Shown here: one piece after another, positions 55,111 to 64,000 of the stretch
Numbering within the stretch: position 1 is the first letter of the stretch
Layout: each line of letters opens with the position of its first letter
Assembly (NCBI RefSeq): GCF_949987535.1
Contig: NC_080067.1
Location: 3,224,001-3,288,000 of the forward strand
From: Balaenoptera acutorostrata
Taxonomy: Eukaryota > Chordata > Mammalia > Artiodactyla > Balaenopteridae
Reading direction: 5' to 3'
DNA: 64,000 bases
The notes under the pieces: generated by a model
The model's database searches: none
The model's input: only the letters and a program-made list of their open reading frames with translations
Told to the model about the DNA's origin: nothing
Translations under genes and position numbers: made by a program

Positions 55111-56267
55111 GAAGGAAGCAGGATGGGAGATACAGCCCCTGTCTCACAGCTACTTTCCTGCGATGGCTCTGTGCTGTAGAAGGGGAAGGGGAGCCGGAAT
55201 ATTTGGTGGCCAGTGAACTGTCTTTGCCACCCTGTGTCACTCCGTTTTTCAGTTCTTCTGAGGCTCTCCTCACAGCACTGTCTTGGTACTTTGGGAGGCA
55301 CTGGCAAGTGATGGAAACATCCCGATAGCAATGACATAACCCAGTTCTGGGTTTCGGTGCAGTACCACCCTCCTAGCTGACCCACTTCGGTTTCCTCACT
55401 TCCTGCTCACTTTTACGGGGTCATTGTTAATCTGGCTACACCCGGCTTTCCCTTTTAGTCTTTGATCATCATTTTGATTTTCTTGATAGATCTATGTGGG
55501 TCATAACATGTACATAGTGTTGGGAGTTTACTGATCAATCCTGGTATAATTGGCACATTATTAATGTGCTGATTTTTTTAAAGCAAACTAAAATTTAAAG
55601 TAGAGCTATCAGGAAGCAGAGGGCAGAGCCGATTCTTGGTGTGTTGACAGAGGAATTGAAGCCATTTTCCTGGAATCATTTTGCAGAGCTTTAGACAGTT
55701 TAAATAAATGGCTCATTACATAATGTCTTGACTAAAAATAGCAGTTTTCCTAGTATTTATTCTACTTATCATTCCTTACTACAATGGGGAACGCTCTTTT
55801 TTAGTCAAAAAGGATATTTGCTTGTTTTCTTCCCAAATTGTAAATGTGCTTGATCAAATATTCAGCCAGTTCTATAGAAGTGCCTCTGGCGAAGGAAATG
55901 TAAGAGGGGCATGAATAATAAAAGTGAGGTAAATGAAAAGAACAAAGAAGCTCTTTCCTTCGAACTTTCCATATTTTACCTTTGTGAAAACTTATTTAAT
56001 TATTATTAAAATGTCTTAATCTGAGAGTAAGGAAACAGTTGCCAAGTGCACATGTGTTTTAGATTATTAAGAAATAAGACCAAGTGATCAGAAGTATCAT
56101 GTTAAAGACCTGTAAAAGGAAAAGAAAGAATTGTTTGCCTTTATATTACCCTAGTTAGGGCTGTCTTTGACTTCAAGTCTATTTTTGTAAAATATTTTGC
56201 AATATTTTTGAAAATCAAAATTTGCAGTATGAAGAAGTTAATCCTGATAAAGTACCTCTCAGGTACA
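55111..56267. promoter_or_regulatory. Single-copy DNA with a conserved-looking block at 55520-55850
   Basis: Repeat-free AT-rich DNA. It includes a MEF2-type site CTAAAAATAG (55732-55741), 'cacattattaatgtgc' (an inverted repeat near 55554-55569) and TTTAAATAAAT. The left 400 bases are ordinary GC-richer DNA. Enhancer role is inferred only. Confidence 0.3.
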
Positions 56268-56284
56268 GAATCCAGCTAATTCTT

Positions 56285-56863
56285 TTTTTTTTATTATAGT
56301 TGATTTGCAATGTTGTTTTAATTACTGCTGTACAGCAAAGTGATTCAGTTATACATATATATATATATATCATTCTTTTTCATATTCTTTTCCATTATGG
56401 TTTATCACAGGATATTGAATATAGTTCCCTGTGCTATACAGTAGGACCTTGTTGTTTATCCATCCTATATATAATAGTTGGCATCTGCTAATCCCAACCT
56501 CCCACTCCATCCCTCCCCTACCCCCTTCCCCTTGGCAACCACCAGTCTGTTCTCTATGTCTGAGTCTGTTTCTGTTTTGTAGATAGGTTCATTTGTGTCA
56601 TATTTTAGATTCCACATGTAAGCGATAGCATAGGATATTTGTCTTTTCCTGACTTACTACACTTAGTATGATAATCTCTAGTTGCATCCATGTTGCTGCA
56701 GATGGCATTATTTTGTTCTTTTTTATGGCTGAGTAATATTGCATTGTATATCTGTACCACATCTTCTTTATCCATTCCTCTGTCGATGGACACTTAGGTT
56801 GCTTCCATGTCCTGGCTACTGTGAATAGTGCTGCTGTGAACATTGGGGTTCATGTATCTTTTT
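56285..56863 (-). mobile_element. L1 3' end, antisense, with 17-bp TSD
   Basis: A T-rich start followed by the reverse-complement L1 3'UTR and ORF2 C-terminus (residues near MFTAALFTVARTWKQPKCP in complement at about 56843-56787). TSD gaatccagctaattctt (56268-56284) and gaatccagctagttctt (56864-56880) differ at one base. 5'-truncated. Confidence 0.93.
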
Positions 56864-56880
56864 GAATCCAGCTAGTTCTT

Positions 56881-57194
56881 GATATTCCATAATAAAGAAG
56901 AAATCATTTTCTCAGTAATCCCCAACTTGTTCCTGGCTCATCACTGGGATCCCTGGGGCTCAGAGTAACCTGCAGTGTGGGCAACAGTCATGTCCAGTTT
57001 TAAAGTCCTGTCACAGAGCAGGGAGGAGAGACACCCTCCCCCCTTCCCTTAGAGGCCAAGTGTGTTGTGGGGAGGGTGGAAACTGAGGGTCCTGGGTTCT
57101 GGACTGGTTGAGAGCTGGGGCATTGGAGAGAGATCAGGAGTTACGGGTGGGTGGTGGACGTCCCTACAGGTGCTGAGTTGGATGCCTGGCTTTG
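56881..57194. other. Single-copy DNA, nothing recognised
   Basis: GC-richer than its surroundings, with no exon signature. Confidence 0.3.
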
Positions 57195-57395
57195 TCCCCT
57201 TCTAGCTCGTGGTCTCTCTGGCAAGTGACTTAACCGCCTTGAACTTCAGTCACCTTATCTGTGCAGCGAAATAATATTGGTACTTACTTGACGGCATCAT
57301 AGAGGAGATTGAGTGGAATCAAGGTTATGGACTGCTGAGCCCATGCATAGTGCCTGGGGAGTGCCCAGTACATGGGAAACAATTTTATCATCATC
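57195..57395 (+). repeat. MIR SINE
   Basis: 'tctggcaagtgacttaacc', 'cagtcaccttatctgtgcag', 'ggtacttacttgacggc', then 'catagtgcctggggag'. Confidence 0.7.
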
Positions 57396-57734
57396 TTATG
57401 ACTACAAAAGTTGTAAAATTGATTGTGTTCAGTCAGCCTTCACTCTGGAAGTACGGAGCTTGATTGTCCAAAAGGCAGGAAATCAAAGAGAGAGACCCGA
57501 AAGTCAACCTGCAAATTTCCTTGATCATTTTGTATCATTAGTTATTCTTTTTTTTCAGTTTTAAATTGTTAAGATGTGTTTACTGGTAACAATCTCCTTT
57601 TTATAGATGTCCTGGCATTTTTCAGCCTCAAGAGATATGTTCCATGGTCAATCGTTGAACTTAGGGAACCCTCAGGGTCTGTGGAAAATAAGAATAATAG
57701 ATGTAAGTAGGTTTATCTGTACCATTTTTAGAGA

Positions 57735-58085
57735 TTCCACATATAAGCGATATCATATGAACCTATTTACAAAACAGAAATAGAGTCTCAGATGTAGAAA
57801 AGAAAGTTATGGTTACCAAAGAAGAAACATGGTGGGGGGGGGGAAATAAATTAGGAGCTTGGAATTAACATACACACACCACTATATATAAAATAGATAA
57901 TCAGCAAGAACCTGCTGTATAGCACGGGGAACTCTACTTAATACTCTGTAATGACCTACATGGGAAGAGAATCTAAAAAAGAGTGGATATGTGTACATGT
58001 ACAACTGATTCACTTTGCTGTACGCCTGAAACTAACACAACATTGTAAACCAACTCTACTCCAATTAAAATTTTTTAAAAATAAA
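57735..58085 (+). mobile_element. L1 3' end, 5'-truncated
   Basis: 'tccacatataagcgatatc', 'gcaagaacctgctgtatagc', 'cactttgctgtacgcctg', 'acattgtaaaccaactc', A/T-rich tail. A G-run (57832-57842) corresponds to the usual G-rich spot of this L1 3'UTR. Confidence 0.9.
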
Positions 58086-58462
58086 GAAGAATAAATGTTT
58101 GGTTACCTGCCCAGGACTGCAGCCTCTCGAACACAGAGTTGGCTCTCCGCCTCGGATTGAATGTGATGCTGAAACTGACCACCTTCCTGCCTTTTTTCAT
58201 AACATCTACTCCTGTCCCTTGCTCTGATGCTGTTCTACTGTCCACAATCAAACTTCTGTCCCTTCCGGTTTAATACCGATTTTTTCCTGCTTCTGTTTCA
58301 ACACAGCATCCTAATATCCTTCATTCAGGGAGCTCCCCCAGTCCTGCCATGATTCATTAGGATTGAGATCCAAAGTATCTCTCTGCTTCTGTCCTGCTGC
58401 AGCATGCCCCTTTAATGACAGTTTCCCTCACCCTTTTGTCCAAAGGTAATACTACATGTTTA
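58086..58462. other. Single-copy DNA, nothing recognised
   Basis: No gene, RNA or repeat called. Confidence 0.3.
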
Positions 58463-58640
58463 GTCACTTACTATACGCATTTCTTCACTGCTCAGTGTCC
58501 AAACCTCATATCGGTCAGTGAGATGGATATTTCTCTGCTGGATTTGAAGTTCCAAGAGGGCAGGGGCTGTGTGTTGAACAAGTTTAGTGGAGTCTAGAAG
58601 GCAGGCCCGGTACGTTAGGTGCTGAGTAATGCTTTCCTGC
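58463..58640 (+). repeat. L2 3' end
   Basis: 'gatttgaagttccaagaggg', 'caggggctgtgtg', 'aggtgctgagtaatgc': L2 tail pattern. Confidence 0.55.
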
Positions 58641-60616
58641 TGTTTTGACTAACCACACGCAGGCTGTTTTCGTATAATTAGGATGAATCTAATTTTAAAA
58701 TGAACAACCGTGTGTCCTCAGATGAACCAGAATATACACTTACAAGGCGCTGCTGCCCTGCATTATAAATAAGGGAATAGGTTGTCCGGCAGAAAAGCTC
58801 TGCTGTTCTTTTCCCTTAAAAAAAAAACAAAAACAAAAAAACAAAAAAACTCTCCACACATCAGAGCTGAGATAGAAGATCTTCCCATCCCCTCACCTAA
58901 GTTGGCAAGAAATCGGGGCCCCAAAGTGGATGTTCTTGGCAAAGATGAAACCCAGCGAACATCCACAAGTTAAGAAGAGAGGCTTCTGAGGGTTTGTAAA
59001 GAAGCGTCCTTAAGAATGGCTTACGGTGAACAGACCCTAAGCTCGGCGGCGCCTGATTCCCATCCTGGGTGACAGCGGGACTTCCTCAGGCGATGGCTTC
59101 AGGTTTCTGCAGGGCCGTGTTCTGAGGCCGTTGGAAAGTGTCAGCTGCATCGCTGTTTACAGACCTGTTGCTGGTGTGGGGAGCCTCTTGCACACATTGC
59201 CGCCGTGGCATCCCTCAAGCTCCGAGCATTTTCTTGAGATTTTTAACATCTCAGAATTCCCACTATGGGGAAGATGAGTGATTTAGCATCGCCCTGAGGG
59301 GGTTTATAGTTCTCTTTGTCTAGCAAGGTTTTGAAATAGCTGTTTCATTTTGCTATTCTGTGGTTTTCAGTCCCCACTGGTAATTCATTAAAGTTCATTT
59401 GAACCACGGCCACCGTTGTTTTCATCTTTGGCTCTTCCTGGCACTAGAGTAAGACCCCTTTCTCGGAGTCAAGTGTTACTTATTTGAGTTCTTGCAGAAT
59501 TTTGACTTCAGGGGCATTTGAGACTCATAGGGATTGTGCTTGCATTCCTTGTCAGCCTTGAGCAAAAGATGTGGCTTTGCCTGTGCCCTCAATGGGAGAG
59601 AGAGGAATGTGCCTGGAACTGGGTTTCTGATGGTCTGAAAGAAGTAGGTCTAGAGCCTGTGGCCCAGAGGATCCCAATGATTCTGTGCTTAGGACTTGGG
59701 GATGGGAAGACCGACCCCTCTGCTAGAGGGCTACTGTGGACCCAGAGAGTTCTCACATCCGAGGAACTTGGGGCTCAAGTGGCCTCCAGCCTAGTCTCTC
59801 TTCAGAAGACTTGCCATTAGAGTTTGGGTTCCCCAGAAGCAGACCCTGAGGTGAGAATTGAAGTGCAAGTCATTTTAGGGGGAAGGTAAAGAAAACACCC
59901 ATAGGAGAGTGGGGAAGGGGGCCAGAATGGGGATGGCAGCCAATAAGGGGGCATTGTCAAACCAGTTACCACTGTGGGCACACTGGGGAGCCCTGGGAAA
60001 TAGCATGGATCGTGTCTCACAGTTACCCACCCAAGAGGCAAGGGAGCACCTACTTCTTCACCAAAACCTGTCAGGCATCCGTTGAGGACTGCCTACAGAG
60101 GCGATTGATTTCCTGGCATTTCAGGACTGCCACTTGGGCAGCCAACAGCATACCTTGAGGCAAAGGAATGCAGTTTTTGGCAGCTGGAAGACAAGCTGAT
60201 GGGCATTGAAGTGGAGCCCATGGGGAGGGGGGTCAGGGCACCAGCATCATCTGCTGCACGTAAGCCTTCCTTGTCAGTGGCATATAACCCTGGAGGGCAG
60301 CCTGTAGTGCTCATTTCCACCCCAGGATCTCTGGCCTCTTTTGGACTTCTGCTTGGCACTCACGAGGCACAGACTGCCTTTAGCTGGAGCAGTGGAGCCG
60401 ACCCCACAAGCAGCTGGTTCAGGGTTGACTAGAGAGGGACCCAGTGAAACAGGAGGCACAGCCAGATCCCCAACCCCCCCCCCCCCTTTCCTTAGCCTCG
60501 TCTCTCTCCCACACTGTCTCCCTTCTCTCTAAGACCTCGCTTGTTGCCCAAGATAGCCTAGTGGTCCTGGTGAGCACGTTCTCTTTCCTAATAGCTTCTG
60601 CTCTTGCCTCTACCAG
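58641..60616. other. Single-copy DNA, gene-free
   Basis: An A-rich (AAAC)n patch lies at 58817-58850 and a C-run at 60471-60487. The text 59280-59430 is transposon-free and could be conserved. Frames of 60-100 codons have no recognised domains. Confidence 0.35.
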
Positions 60617-60872
60617 GCTTTTTTTTTTTTTTTTTTTTGTACCCCTGGAACATGGTTTCTCAACCTGGGTGCTATTGGTATTTGGGGGCATGTAATTCTC
60701 GGCTGTGGGGGACGCCATGGGCGTTGCAGAATGTTTAGCAGACTCCCTACCCTCTACCCACTAGAGGCCATTAGTGTTCCACCCCGGAGTTATGACAGTG
60801 AAAAAATGTCTCCAGACGGTGATTGCCAATTGTCCCCTGGGAGGCATAATTGTCCCCACTGAAAACCACTGC
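60617..60872 (-). mobile_element. Poly-T tract followed by a MER5A element, antisense
   Basis: T run at 60617-60638, then from about 60652 'tggtttctcaacctgggtgc', 'gcatgtaattctcggctgtgg', 'gcagaatgtttagcagac', 'ctctacccactagaggcc', 'aatgtctccagacggtg', 'ccactgaaaaccactg'. The poly-T may be the tail of a lost retroelement. Confidence 0.78.
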
Positions 60873-61235
60873 CTTAGACCTCAGTTCCAAGTCCCCGTGC
60901 TTCCCTCCCCCAAGCTCCTCGCCAATTACACTTACCTGTCATTATTCATGGCTGGTGGGGAAAGGCATCCCCAAATCTGCCTCCTCTTCCACCTGGCCTA
61001 TTCCCACCAGGAATCAGGAGTCAGGAATCAGTGCCCTGGTCTGTGGGTCTGTCTGTCTGTCTGTCTCTTTTTCTTCCCTTCCCCTCGCTTCTCCCCATCC
61101 GCATGGTGAACAGCTGCAATTTGGAAGATGCCACTTTTCATTTCTTGCTCCCTTTTAAAGCTTCCTGCTCAGTTCAGTGAAGCAAACACTGTAATTGGGA
61201 AATCAACTAATAACGTGAGATGTCACATTCAAAAA
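60873..61235. other. Single-copy DNA with a (TCTG)n run
   Basis: Short TCTG repeat at about 61044-61069. No gene recognised. Confidence 0.4.
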
Positions 61236-61345
61236 ATTTTGTTCGTTCATTCTTTTATCAAACCCGTATCCGGTACCAACTATGTGCGAGGTCCACGCTC
61301 AGGTGCAGTGGTGAGCCCACTCCCTTGTCCCTCCAGACGGGTCCA
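61236..61345 (+). repeat. L2-like tail
   Basis: 'ccaactatgtgcgaggtcc', 'cagtggtgagcccactc' resembles the L2/MIR-type motif series. Confidence 0.4.
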
Positions 61346-62470
61346 CAAAATGATTACACAAAGGACAGCCTCACCAAAATCAAGACTGTTTTCATTTTAT
61401 CAATACACGTATATCCTGGATTCCGGTGGCCGGAAGTACAGAAAGCCAGTATGGTACCAGGAACAGTTACAATTACTGTCAGTGTTTCCGCGTGTGGGAA
61501 TTCTAACTCTATGGCTTCGAATTATGAAATCCTGCTTTGAACTACAGGATTTACCTCTGTCACGTTCAGAAGTATGTTTTGAGCAAGGTCCACCTCGACA
61601 AGCAGGTTTCACAGTTTAACCGGTGCCTGAAACAAAGTGTTGATAGAGCTTTCACACTCCTGTTTGCCGGCATCATCTTTGCTGGTCCTGCTTTGTTGAG
61701 ACAAACAAAATAGTTGTCCACATTTTGGGGCAATCCCGTCCAAAGGGGCTTCAAGCAATCCCAGAGAGGGTGGCCTTGCCACTGCTTGTTTTGGCTGAGG
61801 GTTGGTTATGGAGAAAGGAAACGGTGCAGATCACAGAGGAGAGGATGTTGAAGGCACGAGGATGCCTCCTTTGCAGTAAGTACAGCCTGTGGGGATGCTG
61901 GGGTCGTGCTCCGGTCACGGCTGCGCGGCTGTGCGGTGGGAGTGTGTCCCGCGCGGCCCTGCTCCTCTGCACCCGCACTTCTCAGCCTGCTGCCCCCAGA
62001 CCGGCCCATCCGTACCCCGGCTGGTGGTAAAGGCAGAATCTCGTGCCCCAGCCCTGCCCAGCCAGACTCTGCATTTCACCAAGATCCCCAAGGGGTTCAC
62101 CGCAGTGGGAGCTGAGCTTTTGTTCTACTTGCATCTCCTCAAGTAAAAAATATGCAGTCCAAGCATACAAAAGAGTTAACGGGGTAACCCTGGTGGGTAT
62201 TGACTAACCCATTATACCCAGGTTATTGTTTTTCAGGCTTGGTAATCAGCACGTTAGTGGGCCATGAGTCGATGTAATGAGTCACATCAACAAAAGTTTT
62301 AGGTAAGAAAGACTAGAATAGAAGGTATTAGAGTAAATCACATGTTTTTGAAGCGTTTTATTTCATTAAAAAAATGCAGGTTCATGCACACGCACACAGA
62401 CACCCCACCTTTATATGTATGTCCTGGGTCATAATAGCAAAATAGAATTCTGGCTGAGGTTATGGTAAAA
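61346..62470. other. Single-copy DNA with a small CpG cluster at 61895-62035
   Basis: The cluster ('gtgctccggtcacggctgcg', 'cgcgcggccc') is only about 140 bp, too small for a promoter-type island. A 163-codon frame at 61128-61619 is unrecognised and not called. Confidence 0.35.
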
Positions 62471-62503
62471 AACAAACAGGCAAACAAACAAACAAAACCC
62501 CCC
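62471..62503. repeat. (AAAC)n simple repeat
   Basis: Short tetranucleotide A-rich tract. Confidence 0.8.
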
Positions 62504-62904
62504 AAAATGAATGTATCTCTTTATATATATGCAGATCAGTGTTTAAAAACAATAAAACCCCAAACATATGCATTTGATGAAATATGGCCCCTTAACTCTC
62601 CCCAGAGATGATGAGACTCTATTCCCTAAACCAGATTCCTGAACTAGTAAAATGTCGAAATAGCATATATGAATGTTAAAATGATCTCAGTTGCACGCTA
62701 ATGACAAGAAGCATTTACATTTCACCCTCAATTTCAAAAAACAACTCTCTATCAGAGAATACCTCAAAATCTTGAAAAAGACACCTTTAAAGAAAAGCTC
62801 ATTTTAAATCAAGAAAATACAGCTGTAGGCTGATGGAAGGACGTCCATTAACTGGAAGGAAATGATAATTTTGAACCCAAAAGAAATTCCCCAGGTGATG
62901 AGAA

Positions 62905-63075
62905 GTACAGGGTATCCCAAAAGTGGTACTGCTGTTTTAAAGTTTAATGTCTTCAGAAGTGTGAATGCTACACACTTACAAAAAGTGATCTGGAAGTTCA
63001 ATCATTTCCATTTCTTCAGTACTCATTTAGCTTTGCAGATTTTGAAAAGTCAGTTGTTACTTTTAACTTATCGTT
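62905..63075. mobile_element. Possible mariner-type (TcMar) fragment
   Basis: 'cagggtatcccaaaagtgg', 'gctgttttaaagtttaatg', 'agttcaatcatttccatttc' resembles short mariner-derived mammalian repeats beginning caGGGTGTCCCAAAAGT. The right terminus is unclear. Confidence 0.35.
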
Positions 63076-64000
63076 TCAGGGGTTGACAGCTTCCATCAGA
63101 GAGACTGAAAAAAAAATTAAAATTAAAAATCTCATTGTCCGTGGAATTGTTTCCTTAATTTCATTTTCAGATTGTTGATTGCCATCATATAAAAATACAG
63201 TGGATTTGGGGGGGAACAAATTACTTTGCAAAAGCCACAAAGCTCCATGAGTGTACAAGAGATGGGGTAATGAAGCTTTCCGGAGCATTCTTTGTCTGAA
63301 TTTGTAGCATTAATCCTTCTGAAGATAGTAAACACCTGGGAGCTGGAAGGTAACCATGTCACTCTTTGAGCACACGCCTGTGTGAAGCTGAGGCCCAGAG
63401 ACCTTGAGGGTCGGATTTCACCACGTGTGGGAGAGAACTAGTCCCGGGGACCTCAGCCGGGCACTGTTGAAGGAGGGTGCTAATGCCAGGATGAGACACG
63501 GTTACAGGGCAGGGCTTTCAATCTCTCAGACAGGATTCGTGCCAGGATCCGTGTCCATGAGGGTGCCTTTGCCCTGCAGAGCTGGTCCCGAGCTTCCCCT
63601 CCATCCTTTCAGGCCCCTTCCCACCTTCTTCCTCATCCACGGGGCCTCCGACTTTGCTGGAATGATTGTGTACCCAAGTGGGGTGCCTTAGAAGGAGGCC
63701 AGGGAGGTAACTAAAGCAGTATTCCATGAAACAGGATTTCAAATATGCTTTGAAGGAACGGTTGAAAATGTTTTCTTTGTTTTCTTCTGTAATATGTCTG
63801 TCAACGCTATAGACGCTTTGCTTTATTAAAATTGAAAAAAAACATGATGGTGTCCGTATTCTTTAAGAATTCTGTGTTTGGGGGGACATTTAAAAAATAA
63901 TTTTACATGTTGTAAAAGGTGAGAAAACTAGTGTTCCCTCTCTAACTAGGTGTAAGTGTTAAAGTAGGTGGTTTGGCTCATTTTTTAAAACCATACTGTT
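63076..64000. other. Single-copy DNA to the window end
   Basis: No gene or RNA recognised. A 95-codon frame (63404-63691) has no known domain. Confidence 0.3.

Noticed and set aside
53990..56210. Inverted match between 'gcaaaatattttac' near 54018 and 'gtaaaatattttgc' near 56190
   Set aside because: AT-rich words of this kind recur by chance. A neighbouring match ('agtcaaagacagccctacc' and the complement of 'agggctgtctttgacttc') makes a true inverted duplication possible, but I could not establish its extent by eye.

Overview
This is a 64 kb piece of mammalian nuclear DNA. It most likely comes from a cetacean (whale or dolphin), or at least a cetartiodactyl. The diagnostic evidence is seven long tRNA-Glu-type CHR SINEs (starting ggcttccctggtgg..., ending ...gacccaacacagcc plus an A-rich tail) and two shorter CHR-1-like copies, most with clean target-site duplications (TSDs). 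Around them lies a general mammalian background of L1, L2, MIR, MaLR, ERV1 and hAT-Charlie repeats. All names come from memory of family consensus sequences; no database search was run.

I could not identify a protein-coding exon of any known gene. Nearly every open reading frame is explained by repeats (L1 ORF2 tails, SINE bodies), by stop-poor GC-rich CpG islands, or by chance. The window behaves like intergenic DNA or very long introns, punctuated by two large CpG islands. Island A (about 14.64-15.79 kb) has no obvious core promoter motif, and an old L1 abuts its right edge. Island B (about 43.64-45.56 kb) has a good TATA box on the + strand at 44569 and a strong splice-donor match at 44806. 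That makes a candidate unannotated promoter and first exon, whose gene I cannot name.

Layout. 0-2.3 kb: old L1, two L2 tails and an ERV1 LTR with a nested SINE. 2.3-5.9 kb: mostly single-copy. 5.9-11.7 kb: a decayed ERV1 provirus remnant (internal region, env transmembrane remnant, 3' LTR) split by an 830-bp retro-insertion, a SINE and a hAT element. 11.7-14.6 kb: single-copy with an enhancer-like block. 14.6-16.8 kb: CpG island A, L1 and L2. 17-24.8 kb: L1 3' ends, an LTR, MIR and MER20 copies. 24.8-32 kb: single-copy DNA with a solo LTR, a MaLR LTR, SINEs and a 35-bp exact tandem duplication. 32.4-34.9 kb: one L1 carrying two SINEs in opposite orientation. 35-43 kb: single-copy plus L1/SINE nests. 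43.6-45.6 kb: CpG island B. 45.6-64 kb: downstream DNA with several conserved-looking blocks, a 24-bp-duplicated SINE, a CATC minisatellite, MER5A copies and more L1 tails.

There is no operon, CRISPR array or bacterial-type system here. The most useful leads are island B, the chimeric retro-insertion at 7.6-8.5 kb, the nested ERV chronology, the solo LTR with intact ends, and a few AT-rich blocks that look like conserved regulatory DNA and need a comparative test.
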